This document shows positions 27,503-34,957 of a DNA stretch of 64,000 nt, one piece after another; positions within the stretch are counted from its first letter, which is position 1; each line of letters opens with the position of its first letter. The notes beneath the pieces are model-generated. The model ran no database searches, was not told the origin of the DNA, and worked only from the letters and a program-made list of their open reading frames with translations. Location of the stretch: NCBI RefSeq assembly GCF_016881005.1, contig NZ_JACOPV010000005.1, positions 186,001 to 250,000 on the forward strand. Reading direction: 5' to 3'. This stretch comes from Pseudomonas arcuscaelestis. GTDB taxonomy: Bacteria > Pseudomonadota > Gammaproteobacteria > Pseudomonadales > Pseudomonadaceae. Position numbers and translations under genes: made by a program.

Positions 27503-28180
27503 ATGATTTTAGTTGTCGAGGGTATCAGTGCCAGTGGAAAAACCACGTGGTGCACGAAGCATGGAGGAGGGCATGTCGTTGCAGAGCATGGACGTTTCGA
27601 AAGTGCGCCGGACCGTCAACGTGAGCCGGTAGCAACGGCAGCTTTCTGGGCAGAGCGGAACGTGGAGCGCTGGCAGGCGGCACTCACAACGGAAGAAATT
27701 CATGGGTGGGCACTGTGTGACAGCGACCCCCTGAAGCTTCACTATATCTGGAGCCTTTGGCAGATCGGCGAGGTGTGTGAACAGGATTGGCTATTGGAGT
27801 TGGCAGCTACCAGGGAAACCGTTGCGCAAGGGCGAATCGGTTTTGCTGACTGTTACATCGTCGGGCGGATCGATCCTCAGCTTGCGCGTGAGCGAGCCAA
27901 GGCAGACAGCTCTCGGCGAAGAGGAAACTTCGAACTGCACGTGCGCCTGCAAACCGCCCTTATGGACTGGTACACAGCCCTCGATAAGGCACTGCCAGGC
28001 AGGGTGCGGTTTGATTTTCCCGCCCTTGTGCCTGACATGCAATCTGTTGAACCGAGGTACTCGCTAGCCGCTTTCGATCAAATGATCGCCTCACTGCCCC
28101 ACGCTGAAACCTGCAGCGCAGAAGGGCGGGTTCGCGAGGTGCTCAACGCTTGTGAGCGGCGCCCTGCATCGCCAATTTGA
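27503..28180 (+). CDS. P-loop nucleotide-binding protein, probable small-molecule/nucleoside kinase (unassigned)
   Basis: 225 residues opening with a strand and Walker A motif, MILVVEGISASGKTTW. It has a possible acidic substrate motif CDSDPLKLHYIW (about 72-83) and an Arg-rich lid-like stretch ARERAKADSSRRRG (about 130-143). That layout resembles deoxynucleoside or adenylate-type kinases, but I do not recognise a named family. Starts at 27482 and 27503 are both possible; the later places the Walker strand at the N-terminus as usual. It is divergent from dgt, and its 3' end overlaps the convergent gene at 28143 by 38 bases. Confidence 0.75.
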   Translation: MILVVEGISASGKTTWCTKHGGGHVVAEHGRFESAPDRQREPVATAAFWAERNVERWQAALTTEEIHGWALCDSDPLKLHYIWSLWQIGEVCEQDWLLELAATRETVAQGRIGFADCYIVGRIDPQLARERAKADSSRRRGNFELHVRLQTALMDWYTALDKALPGRVRFDFPALVPDMQSVEPRYSLAAFDQMIASLPHAETCSAEGRVREVLNACERRPASPI

Positions 28181-28475
28181 GCAACGGTATCAAGCTGCTA
28201 CCCAAGCGAATCATTCGGCTCAGGCCGCCGCCTTTTGCGCCTTTGCCGGTAAGAAAGCCAAGCACTACCACCGCGCCAATTCCCCACAGGGGGGCATGCT
28301 TGATGCCCAGTCCGCCCTGCAGGCTGTCACCCATGGCGCGCAGGCGGGTGAGGGGCGTGAGCAGTTGTCCGGACTCGTGACGGATTTCCTGGCGGTGCAT
28401 TTCCAGGCGCAAACGAATCAACGCTTTGCGCAGTTCACGTCGATCGGTGGTTTTCGGCAGCTCAGGCAGGCTCAT
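28143..28475 (-). CDS. Small conserved membrane-associated protein (last gene of a three-gene stress-type operon)
   Basis: 110 residues: an N-terminal amphipathic charged half (ELRKALIRLRLEMHRQEIRHES), then a hydrophobic segment HAPLWGIGAVVVLGFLTGKG (about 65-84) and a basic tail. It overlaps the holin-like gene upstream by 4 bases (ATGA). The trio DUF883 / holin-family / this protein parallels yqjD-yqjE-yqjK of enterobacteria and a similar set next to dgt in pseudomonads. Function unknown; inner-membrane location likely. Confidence 0.8.
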   Translation of the reverse strand: MSLPELPKTTDRRELRKALIRLRLEMHRQEIRHESGQLLTPLTRLRAMGDSLQGGLGIKHAPLWGIGAVVVLGFLTGKGAKGGGLSRMIRLGSSLIPLLKLAMQGAAHKR

Positions 28476-28849
28476 GGCAGTAGGCGCTCCCGGTCCTTGG
28501 CAAGTTCTTCGAGGGTCGAGTGGAAAGGTGATGATTCGTCGAACACCGCAGCTTTCAAGCGCAGTCCACAAAACACCGCCGCCAGGCCGTAGAACACGCA
28601 CAGGCCAATGACCCCGGCCAACCGATAAGTGTCCCACAGCAGCACAAGTACCAGGCCCGAGAGGGCTACCAGCAGCAGCAGGGCAAACACCAGGGCCAAA
28701 CCGGCAAACAGCAGCAGGCTCAAGGTTCGGGCTTTCTGCTCCTGCAGTTCAATTCCGAACAGCTCGACATGGCCGTGGAGCAGGCCAAGTACGGCGGCAC
28801 CCAGGCGCTTGCTTGAAGCTGCACTGGTGCTGATCGATTCACTTTCCAT
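28472..28849 (-). CDS. Phage-holin-superfamily (YqjE-like) inner-membrane protein
   Basis: 125 residues with two adjacent membrane helices (about 45-70 and 75-100; LSLLLFAGLALVFALLLLVAL and VIGLCVFYGLAAVFCGL) and charged ends, matching the putative actinobacterial-holin-X/YqjE family. The start at 28849 (MESESISTSAASSK) avoids overlap with the upstream gene, whose stop is nine bases away. Despite the family name nothing nearby is phage-derived. Role unknown, probably envelope stress. Confidence 0.85.
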   Translation of the reverse strand: MESESISTSAASSKRLGAAVLGLLHGHVELFGIELQEQKARTLSLLLFAGLALVFALLLLVALSGLVLVLLWDTYRLAGVIGLCVFYGLAAVFCGLRLKAAVFDESSPFHSTLEELAKDRERLLP

Positions 28850-28857
28850 AGCCAACC

Positions 28858-29172
28858 TCAGCGCCGATTTGCCAACAGACCAATCAGGAAACCAACCCCG
28901 GCGGCGATACCAATCGATTGCCATGGGTTGCTCTGGACATAGTCTTCCGTTGCCGTCAGCGCAGCCTGGCTGCGTTCACGGACCGAGTCCTGGGTAAGTT
29001 GCAGGGTTTCGCGAGCGCGCAGCAGGCTTTCATGAATTTGCTCGCGCAGCTCATCGGCCTGATCGCCAGCCAATGTGGCGGAGTGCTCAAGCAATTTTTC
29101 CGTGTCACGAACCAGAGCCTGGAAGTCGGCCATCAGTATGTCTTGAGCAGTCTTTGCCGATTTGCTGGTCAT
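28858..29172 (-). CDS. DUF883 / YqjD-ElaB family protein
   Basis: 104 residues: a long charged helical domain (SAKTAQDILMADFQALVRDT...) and a C-terminal membrane helix with NPWQSIGIAAGVGFLIGLLANRR (about 82-104), the DUF883 signature. In E. coli YqjD/ElaB are tail-anchored inner-membrane proteins that bind ribosomes in stationary phase. GGAGAG precedes the ATG. First gene of the operon; a sigma-E/AlgU-like element is upstream. Confidence 0.9.
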   Translation of the reverse strand: MTSKSAKTAQDILMADFQALVRDTEKLLEHSATLAGDQADELREQIHESLLRARETLQLTQDSVRERSQAALTATEDYVQSNPWQSIGIAAGVGFLIGLLANRR

Positions 29173-29199
29173 GGGGCTCTCCTTAACGGTGTGTGGCTA

Positions 29200-29228
29200 T
29201 TTCGAGTCGCGTTTACTTGCGAAGGTTC
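29200..29228 (-). promoter_or_regulatory. Candidate AlgU (sigma-22) promoter for the DUF883 operon
   Basis: Minus strand GAACCT, 17 bases, TCGAAA: a near match to the AlgU/RpoE pattern GAACTT-N16/17-TCTGA. It lies 28 bases from the DUF883 start. Consistent with a stress role, but both hexamers have mismatches. Confidence 0.42.
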
Positions 29229-29240
29229 AGAGAAAAACGC

Positions 29241-29256
29241 TGGTACAGCTTTTGCT
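29241..29256 (+). promoter_or_regulatory. Sigma-54 promoter for the ammonium transporter
   Basis: TGGTACAGCTTTTGCT has GG and GC exactly 10 bases apart and matches TGGCACG-N4-TTGCW at all but two fixed positions. Transcription would begin near 29267, leaving a leader of about 200 bases before the ATG at 29473. Nitrogen control via NtrC is the expected mode for amt genes. Confidence 0.75.
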
Positions 29257-29472
29257 GTTCCAAGCTGCGCTCAGGTCTGCAGCTTTCGCTTAGTCCATGC
29301 GAAGGCCTTGAACGGTCCTGTAAACCTTAACCCAATCCACGCCAAACCCAAGGAAAAACTCCAGATATCAGCAGGATCTGCCCAGGGAGGAGGCGCTTCA
29401 ATGATCCAGGCTGGTGCAAAAAGGAGTCACTCCGCGCTGTCTTGGTGCTTTTTAGAAAGGCCTGCCGATTTT

Positions 29473-30681
29473 ATGGAAAACCTGCAAAGTGCGGTGGACA
29501 CGCTAGTCCACGGCTCCAATACGCTGTTCATCCTGCTGGGCGCTGTGATGGTGCTGGCCATGCACGCCGGCTTCGCCTTCCTTGAAGTGGGCACCGTGCG
29601 GCATAAAAACCAGGTCAACGCACTGTCCAAAATCCTCAGTGACTTCGCCATATCAACCTTGGCGTATTTCTTTGTCGGTTACTGGATTTCCTATGGCGTG
29701 AGTTTCCTGCAGCCGGCCTCGGTGCTCAGTCACGAGCATGGTTACAGCCTGGTGAAGTTCTTCTTTTTGCTGACATTTGCCGCAGCGATTCCAGCAATCA
29801 TTTCCGGAGGCATCGCCGAGCGCGCGCGTTTTGCTCCGCAACTGTGCGCCACGGCGCTGATTGTCGCCTTCGTTTATCCGTTCTTCGAAGGCATTGTCTG
29901 GAACGGCAATTTTGGTGCACAGCGGTGGCTGGCGGAGCACTTTGGCGCCGGCTTCCATGATTTTGCCGGCTCCGTGGTAGTGCATGCCATGGGCGGCTGG
30001 CTGGCATTGACTGCCGTGCTCCTGCTTGGTGCGCGCAATGGCCGCTACCGTGACGGCAAGCTGGTGGCGTTCGCCCCTTCGAACATCCCGTTTCTGGCCC
30101 TGGGTTCATGGATCTTGATTGTCGGCTGGTTCGGCTTCAACGTCATGAGTGCCCAGACCCTGCAAGGGGTCAGTGGCCTGGTGGCGGTCAATTCGTTGAT
30201 GGCCATGGTTGGCGGCACCGTGGCCGCGTTGCTGGTCGGGCGCAACGACCCAGGCTTTCTGCACAACGGTCCGCTGGCCGGGCTGGTAGCGGTGTGCGCT
30301 GGTTCCGATTTGATGCATCCGGTCGGGGCGCTGGCCACCGGAGCGATTGCCGGTGCCTTGTTTGTCTGGTGCTTTATTGCAGCGCAGAACACCTGGAAAA
30401 TCGATGATGTATTGGGTGTCTGGCCACTGCACGGCTTGTGCGGTGTGTGGGGCGGGGTTGCCTGTGGCATTTTTGGCCAGACAGCACTCGGTGGTCTGGG
30501 CGGCGTCAGTCTGATCAGCCAGTTGATCGGCAGCCTCGCCGGGGTGTTGGTGGCGCTGGTCGGTGGCTTTGTCGTGTATGGCACGATCAAGTTGCTGGTT
30601 GGCCTGCGTTTGAGCCAGGAGCAGGAGTATTACGGCGCCGACCTGTCGATCCACAAGATCGGCGCCACCAGCCAGGACTGA
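29473..30681 (+). CDS. amt: Ammonium transporter (Amt/Mep/Rh family)
   Basis: 402 residues and about 11 helices. The start at 29473 (MENLQSAVDTLVHGSNTLF) is chosen because upstream in-frame sequence covers promoter DNA. Conserved features: FAFLEVGTVRHKN in helix 1, YPFFEGIVWNG, and the twin pore histidines in VVVHAMGGW and PLHGLCGVWGGVACG. There is no cleavable signal peptide, unlike many proteobacterial AmtB, and no glnK next to it. The C-terminal cytosolic tail is short. It conducts ammonium uptake under nitrogen limitation. Confidence 0.95.
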   Translation: MENLQSAVDTLVHGSNTLFILLGAVMVLAMHAGFAFLEVGTVRHKNQVNALSKILSDFAISTLAYFFVGYWISYGVSFLQPASVLSHEHGYSLVKFFFLLTFAAAIPAIISGGIAERARFAPQLCATALIVAFVYPFFEGIVWNGNFGAQRWLAEHFGAGFHDFAGSVVVHAMGGWLALTAVLLLGARNGRYRDGKLVAFAPSNIPFLALGSWILIVGWFGFNVMSAQTLQGVSGLVAVNSLMAMVGGTVAALLVGRNDPGFLHNGPLAGLVAVCAGSDLMHPVGALATGAIAGALFVWCFIAAQNTWKIDDVLGVWPLHGLCGVWGGVACGIFGQTALGGLGGVSLISQLIGSLAGVLVALVGGFVVYGTIKLLVGLRLSQEQEYYGADLSIHKIGATSQD

Positions 30682-32652
30682 TCAGCGCCCGGACACCAAC
30701 CGCGCCTCACAGGCTGAGAGCGCAGGCTGCGGGCCGCTGAGCAGCACTGCATCACCCGCATGCAGGCATGTCTGGGCGTCTACTGCCAGTTCTTCGCCAT
30801 TGCGTTGCACCCCCTGCAATTCGACGCCCAGCTGTTCAAGGTTCAATTCGTTCAGCGGGCGTCCACAGGCGTAAGCTTCGGCGCCAAGGTTGACCGCGTG
30901 CATCATGGCCTTGGGCAGCCCTTCGCTGTCGACCGGGCTGGTTTGTGCGCCATGATAGAACGCTTGGAGCATACGGTAGCGTGACTGGCGCACTTCATTG
31001 ATTCGCGCTTGCACATGGTCCATCGGCAGTCCGAGCATGATCAGTGCATGGGAGGCGAGCATCAGGCTCGACTCGAGCAGCTCCGGCACCACGGCCGTCG
31101 CGCCAGCAGCGTTGAGTTCCTCGCGCTGGCTGTCATCGCGGGTGCGTACCAGTATCTGCACGTCAGGATGACGCTCGCGCGCCGCTTTGAGCACGCTCAT
31201 GGCGATATCGGTCTTGTCTACAGCTATTACCAGCAGGCGTGCCCGCTCAAGACCGATAGCGCTGAGCAGGTCCCCACGACGTGAGTCGCCGTAATGCACG
31301 CAACTCTCGCCAGCAGCAGCTTCCTGGACCCTGACAGGGTCATCGTCGAGCGCAATGAAGGGAATGTTTTCCCGGCGCAGGAAGCGTCCGATCGATTGCC
31401 CGACTCGGCCATAGCCGCAGATCAGCACGTGCCCGCTCATCGAGGCGCTTTGTGCCTCGATTTCCTCAAGGTGAATTTCTTCGTTGGGCTTGCGGTGCAG
31501 GCGTGCGGCGATGGCTGGTGCTGCACGCAGCAGCAGGGGCGTAACCAGCATCGAGCAGAAAGTAGCTGCCAGCAGCAGATTGCCGATAGCTTCGGGGAGT
31601 AGATGGGTTTGCTGCATCTGGGCCATGAGTGCAAAACAGAACTCGCCGCCTTGTGCCAGGGCCAGGCCGCTACGCCAGGCCGTTTCTGCATCGCTGCCAC
31701 GTACCCGCACCAGTGCCGCCACCACGCAACCCTTGACCAATAGCAGGCCCAGGGTCAGGGCGAGAATCTCCAGGCCATGGGTGGCGAACAGGTGCAAGTC
31801 GATGAGCATGCCGATACTGACGAAGAACAGCCCCAGGAGTATATCGCGGAAGGGACGAATATCCGCCTCGATCTGGTGACGGTAGTTGCTCTCGCCCAGC
31901 AGCATGCCGGCAAGGAAGGCCCCCAGTGCCGGTGACAGCCCGAGCAAATGGGTCAGCCAGGCTGTCAGCAGCACAATCACCAGCGCCAGCAGTACGAACA
32001 ACTCGGCCGAATGAGAGCTGGCAACTTCATGGAACAGGCGCGGCAGTATCCACCGGCTGGCCAGCAACAGGCCGATAAACAGGACGACGGTCTTGCCCAG
32101 GGTCAACGGCAAGGCCCAGTACCAGGCTTGATCGCTTTGGCCCGCAAATACGGGGACCAGCGTCAGCAGCAGTACCGCCACCACATCCTGGAACAGCAGC
32201 ACGCCGATTGCGTTTTGTCCGTGGCTGCTGAAAATTTCACCCAGGCTGGTCAGCTCTTTGCTGACGATTGCCGTGGACGACAACGCGAGCCCCGCGCCTA
32301 GCAGCAGTGCGGCGTTGGCGGGCATGTCGAGCAAGAACAGCAGCCCGGCCAGCAGGATTCCCGAGCAGGCCACCTGCAGGCTACCCAGGCCAAATACCAC
32401 CTTGCGCAGGGCAAGCATTTTCGACAGGGAGAACTCAAGACCCAGGGAAAACAGCAGGAAAACCACACCCATTTCCGCCAGGTCGGGCAATTCTTCGCTT
32501 TCATTGACCCAGTTCAGGGCCGTAGGGCCGACGAACAGCCCAACGCAGAGGTAGCCCAGCACAGGCGGCAGCTTCAGGCGCCGGAAGAAGGCGATGACGA
32601 CCAGCGACGAAGCCAGAATGATCAACAGGTTGGCAAACACAAAACACTCCAT
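30682..32652 (-). CDS. CPA2-family cation:proton antiporter with RCK domain (KefB/KefC-like)
   Basis: 656 residues. About 12 membrane helices (residues 1-385) form the Na+/H+-exchanger fold, with LPPVLGYLCVGLFVGP and a helix 5-6 region FQDVVAVLLLTLVP, the CPA2 QD(V/I)-type motif. A TrkA-N/RCK Rossmann domain starts near 405 (MSGHVLICGYGRVGQSIGRFL), and a TrkA-C domain occupies the last 90 residues. It probably exports K+ in exchange for H+ with gating by the RCK domain. Starts at 32688 and 32652 both lack strong ribosome sites. Convergent and directly abutting amt. Confidence 0.92.
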   Translation of the reverse strand: MECFVFANLLIILASSLVVIAFFRRLKLPPVLGYLCVGLFVGPTALNWVNESEELPDLAEMGVVFLLFSLGLEFSLSKMLALRKVVFGLGSLQVACSGILLAGLLFLLDMPANAALLLGAGLALSSTAIVSKELTSLGEIFSSHGQNAIGVLLFQDVVAVLLLTLVPVFAGQSDQAWYWALPLTLGKTVVLFIGLLLASRWILPRLFHEVASSHSAELFVLLALVIVLLTAWLTHLLGLSPALGAFLAGMLLGESNYRHQIEADIRPFRDILLGLFFVSIGMLIDLHLFATHGLEILALTLGLLLVKGCVVAALVRVRGSDAETAWRSGLALAQGGEFCFALMAQMQQTHLLPEAIGNLLLAATFCSMLVTPLLLRAAPAIAARLHRKPNEEIHLEEIEAQSASMSGHVLICGYGRVGQSIGRFLRRENIPFIALDDDPVRVQEAAAGESCVHYGDSRRGDLLSAIGLERARLLVIAVDKTDIAMSVLKAARERHPDVQILVRTRDDSQREELNAAGATAVVPELLESSLMLASHALIMLGLPMDHVQARINEVRQSRYRMLQAFYHGAQTSPVDSEGLPKAMMHAVNLGAEAYACGRPLNELNLEQLGVELQGVQRNGEELAVDAQTCLHAGDAVLLSGPQPALSACEARLVSGR

Positions 32653-32816
32653 GTGGAAAAACGATGAAAACCATTGAGTCTGCACCATAGCGCATGCGAG
32701 AGCGCTGATCTGAATCAGCAGTCGGCCAGCGCTGCAGGAGCCACGCTGGAGGCTCGACGGTTCCAGCTTGCAGTCCTAGAATAGTGGTCCTTTCAACCAT
32801 CTGCCGGTACCTGTCC

Positions 32817-33053
32817 ATGCTTCCTGAATGCCAACTGTTCGGCACCCTGGGTTGTCACCTGTGTGAAGTGGCAGAAGCCTTGTTGATGCCTTTCGTCGAG
32901 CATGGCCTGTTGGTCGAGCTGGTTGATATCGCCGAGAATGAATTCTGGGTCGAGCAATACGGCCTGAAAATCCCGGTGCTACGTCGCTGTGACACCGGTG
33001 CCGAGTTGAACTGGCCGTTCGATGCCGATCAAGTGGTGGCGTTTCTGCGCTGA
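32817..33053 (+). CDS. Glutaredoxin-like thioredoxin-fold protein (DUF836)
   Basis: 78 residues, MLPECQLFGTLGCHLCEVAE. The GCHLC motif gives a CxxC redox pair at the start of helix 1, and IPVLRR contains the cis-proline expected of the fold. Length and pattern match the YruB/DUF836 glutaredoxin-like group. Substrate unknown. Divergent from the antiporter gene. Confidence 0.85.
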   Translation: MLPECQLFGTLGCHLCEVAEALLMPFVEHGLLVELVDIAENEFWVEQYGLKIPVLRRCDTGAELNWPFDADQVVAFLR

Positions 33054-33147
33054 AGCGCTAGCCCTGCGGGGGTATTTCCTTTCGTGCGCCGCTGCGTGGG
33101 TCGGTGGACAATCCTTGAACGCTGTTATGTGTACCAAGGAGCGGATC

Positions 33148-33579
33148 ATGAACCTCAGCGAGCATTTCACCCTGGCCGAAATGACGGCATCGCAAAGCGC
33201 TGTGCGCTTGAGTATCGACAATTCACCCAGCGCCGAAACCCTCAACAACCTTCGCCGATTGTGCGCGTTTCTCGAACAGGTACGCCTGCTGGTGAAAAAA
33301 CCAGTGCTGGTCAGCAGCGGTTACCGCAGCACCGAGTTGAATCGCATTATCGGCGGGGCCCCCCAAAGTGCTCATATGCAGGGGCTTGCCGCAGACATCA
33401 ACGTGCCAGGCATGAGCCCTGCAACCTTGGCGCGGCGTGTGGCAGACAGTCCATTGATGTTCGATCAACTGATTATTGAATTCGATCAGTGGGTGCACCT
33501 TGGTCTTGCCGAAGGCCTGCAAAGGCGGCAATTGTTAACGATACGTAAGGGGTCTGGCTACCTTCCGGGGCTGGTCTGA
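33148..33579 (+). CDS. M15-family zinc peptidase (D-Ala-D-Ala carboxypeptidase-like)
   Basis: 143 residues with AAGGAGCGGATC before the ATG. N-terminal LSEHFTLAEMTASQSA is typical of the peptidase M15_3/endolysin family. Metal motifs: SSGYRSTELNRIIGGAPQSAHMQGLAADI (H and D ligands) and a late FDQWVHLGL (third ligand). There is no signal peptide, as in phage endolysins, but no phage gene is nearby and similar lone genes occur in pseudomonad chromosomes. How it reaches peptidoglycan is unclear. Confidence 0.85.
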   Translation: MNLSEHFTLAEMTASQSAVRLSIDNSPSAETLNNLRRLCAFLEQVRLLVKKPVLVSSGYRSTELNRIIGGAPQSAHMQGLAADINVPGMSPATLARRVADSPLMFDQLIIEFDQWVHLGLAEGLQRRQLLTIRKGSGYLPGLV

Positions 33580-33590
33580 GTCGGGTCTGA

Positions 33591-33633
33591 TTGACGTGTC
33601 CGATAACTCTGAATATGCTGTATATAAATACAG
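33591..33633 (+). promoter_or_regulatory. LexA-controlled promoter (SOS box 33618-33633)
   Basis: CTGTATATAAATACAG is a textbook LexA site, CTG-N10-CAG with an alternating AT core. It overlaps the -10 (TATGCT, 33614-33619) of a promoter whose -35 is TTGACG at 33591-33596, 17 bases away. LexA bound here would block polymerase, so the gene at 33667 should be DNA-damage inducible. Confidence 0.88.
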
Positions 33634-33666
33634 TATAGGGGTGGCGTTTGCCCTGAGGATCCAACC

Positions 33667-33978
33667 ATGGTCAATGTCGAACAACTGAAATACACCGTTA
33701 ACCGCATGCCTATCGACAGGGTTAGCGAAGCGGTGCTCGAGTTGCGCCTCGACGGTCTGGTGCTTGAGGGCAAGACGCCCTTCAACAAACTGCACTTCAA
33801 TACCTGTTTTGCTGAGATCGAAGCGTTGTTCCAGCGTGCCGGCTACCATCGCGCTCTTGACGTGGTCGGTTATCAGGGTTTGCTGTATGCACTTTATGAC
33901 CCAGGTCGCTGGGAAGCGGTCGATGTTCTGCGTTGGCTCAAGGAGTTCACCGAGGCCGCTGCAACCCAGACTGGCTGA
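33667..33978 (+). CDS. Small SOS-controlled protein of unknown function
   Basis: 103 residues, MVNVEQLKYTVNRMPIDRVS..., mixed alpha/beta with no signal peptide, membrane helix, cysteine pair or enzyme motif that I can recognise. GAGG lies 9 bases before the ATG. A consensus LexA box sits 34 bases upstream over the promoter. It is neither YebG, SulA nor a DNA-polymerase accessory by sequence. Followed 50 bases later by a pseudouridine synthase gene, which may or may not be read through. Confidence 0.85.
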   Translation: MVNVEQLKYTVNRMPIDRVSEAVLELRLDGLVLEGKTPFNKLHFNTCFAEIEALFQRAGYHRALDVVGYQGLLYALYDPGRWEAVDVLRWLKEFTEAAATQTG

Positions 33979-34028
33979 GGCGCCAGGCTTGCGGGATAAT
34001 GCGCGGTCAATCTGTCTAGAGCGTTCCC

Positions 34029-34916
34029 ATGGCCATTGCCCCTTTCGATCCGGCCCAGCATCAAGCGAGTACGGTCTGCTTGCCGCCTGGCAATTGGGTT
34101 ACTGTGCTTGACTGCCTTAGCGAACACTTCAAGGCCATCGGCCGCGAACAGTGGTTGGATCGTATCGCCCGTGGGCGAGTGCTCGATGCCCATGGCCAGC
34201 CCATCAGTGCCACGTTGGCCTACAAGCCAGGCCTGCGTATCCACTACTTTCGCGAAGTGCCCAACGAGAAGGTGATTCCGTTCGAGGAGCAGATCCTGCA
34301 TGTCGACGAGCATCTCGTGGTGGCAGACAAGCCGCACTTTCTACCGGTCACACCGACTGGCGAGTATGTCGAACACACCTTGTTGCGTCGGCTGATTCGT
34401 CGCCTCGACAACCCCAACCTGGTGCCTCTGCACCGTATTGATCGGCACACCGCGGGCCTGGTGCTGTTTTCTGCGAACCCGCAAAGCCGCTCTGCTTATC
34501 AATCGCTGTTTCCCAATCGGCAGATCGACAAACAGTACCAGGCTATTGCTCCAGCACTGGCGCACCTGCAGTTTCCACTGCTGCACAAGAGCCGAATGGT
34601 GAGTGGCGAACCATTCTTTCGCATGCAGGAAGTCGAGGGGCAGAGCAACAGCGAAACCCTGGCTCAGGTGCTGGAGAAGAATGGCGAACTCTGGCGTTAT
34701 GGGCTGTCGCCGATTACCGGCAAGACCCACCAGTTGCGCGTGCACATGACTGCCCTTGGGGCGAGTATTTGCAACGACCCCTTTTACCCGCAGGTGCTGC
34801 AGGAGCAGGATGACTACAGCAAACCGCTGAAGCTGCTGGCGCGAAGTCTGCGATTCAACGATCCGCTAAGTGGCGAAGAACGTTATTTCGAAAGTCGGCT
34901 GACGCTCGACTGGTAG
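34029..34916 (+). CDS. RluA-family pseudouridine synthase
   Basis: 295 residues. An S4-like N-terminal part (REQWLDRIARGRVLDAHG...) is followed by the synthase domain with HVDEHLVVADKPHFLPV, the catalytic Asp motif PLHRIDRHTAGLVLFS (about 138-153) and GLSPITGKTHQLRVHM (RluA motif III, about 235-250). It isomerises uridine in rRNA or tRNA; the target site cannot be assigned from sequence alone. A strong terminator follows the stop. Confidence 0.92.
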   Translation: MAIAPFDPAQHQASTVCLPPGNWVTVLDCLSEHFKAIGREQWLDRIARGRVLDAHGQPISATLAYKPGLRIHYFREVPNEKVIPFEEQILHVDEHLVVADKPHFLPVTPTGEYVEHTLLRRLIRRLDNPNLVPLHRIDRHTAGLVLFSANPQSRSAYQSLFPNRQIDKQYQAIAPALAHLQFPLLHKSRMVSGEPFFRMQEVEGQSNSETLAQVLEKNGELWRYGLSPITGKTHQLRVHMTALGASICNDPFYPQVLQEQDDYSKPLKLLARSLRFNDPLSGEERYFESRLTLDW

Positions 34917-34923
34917 CAAGGGA

Positions 34924-34957
34924 AACGGCGCACCCCTATGCGGGTGCGCCGTTTTTT
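34924..34957 (+). terminator. Terminator after the pseudouridine synthase gene
   Basis: AACGGCGCACCC (34924-34935) pairs with GGGTGCGCCGTT (34942-34953), followed by a run of T residues. It ends at the aer stop, so the same hairpin may also serve aer from the other side. Confidence 0.93.

Noticed and set aside
28472..28849. Prophage holin gene
   Set aside because: Holin-family fold, but it sits in a three-gene DUF883-type operon with no lysis, capsid, integrase or attachment features nearby.
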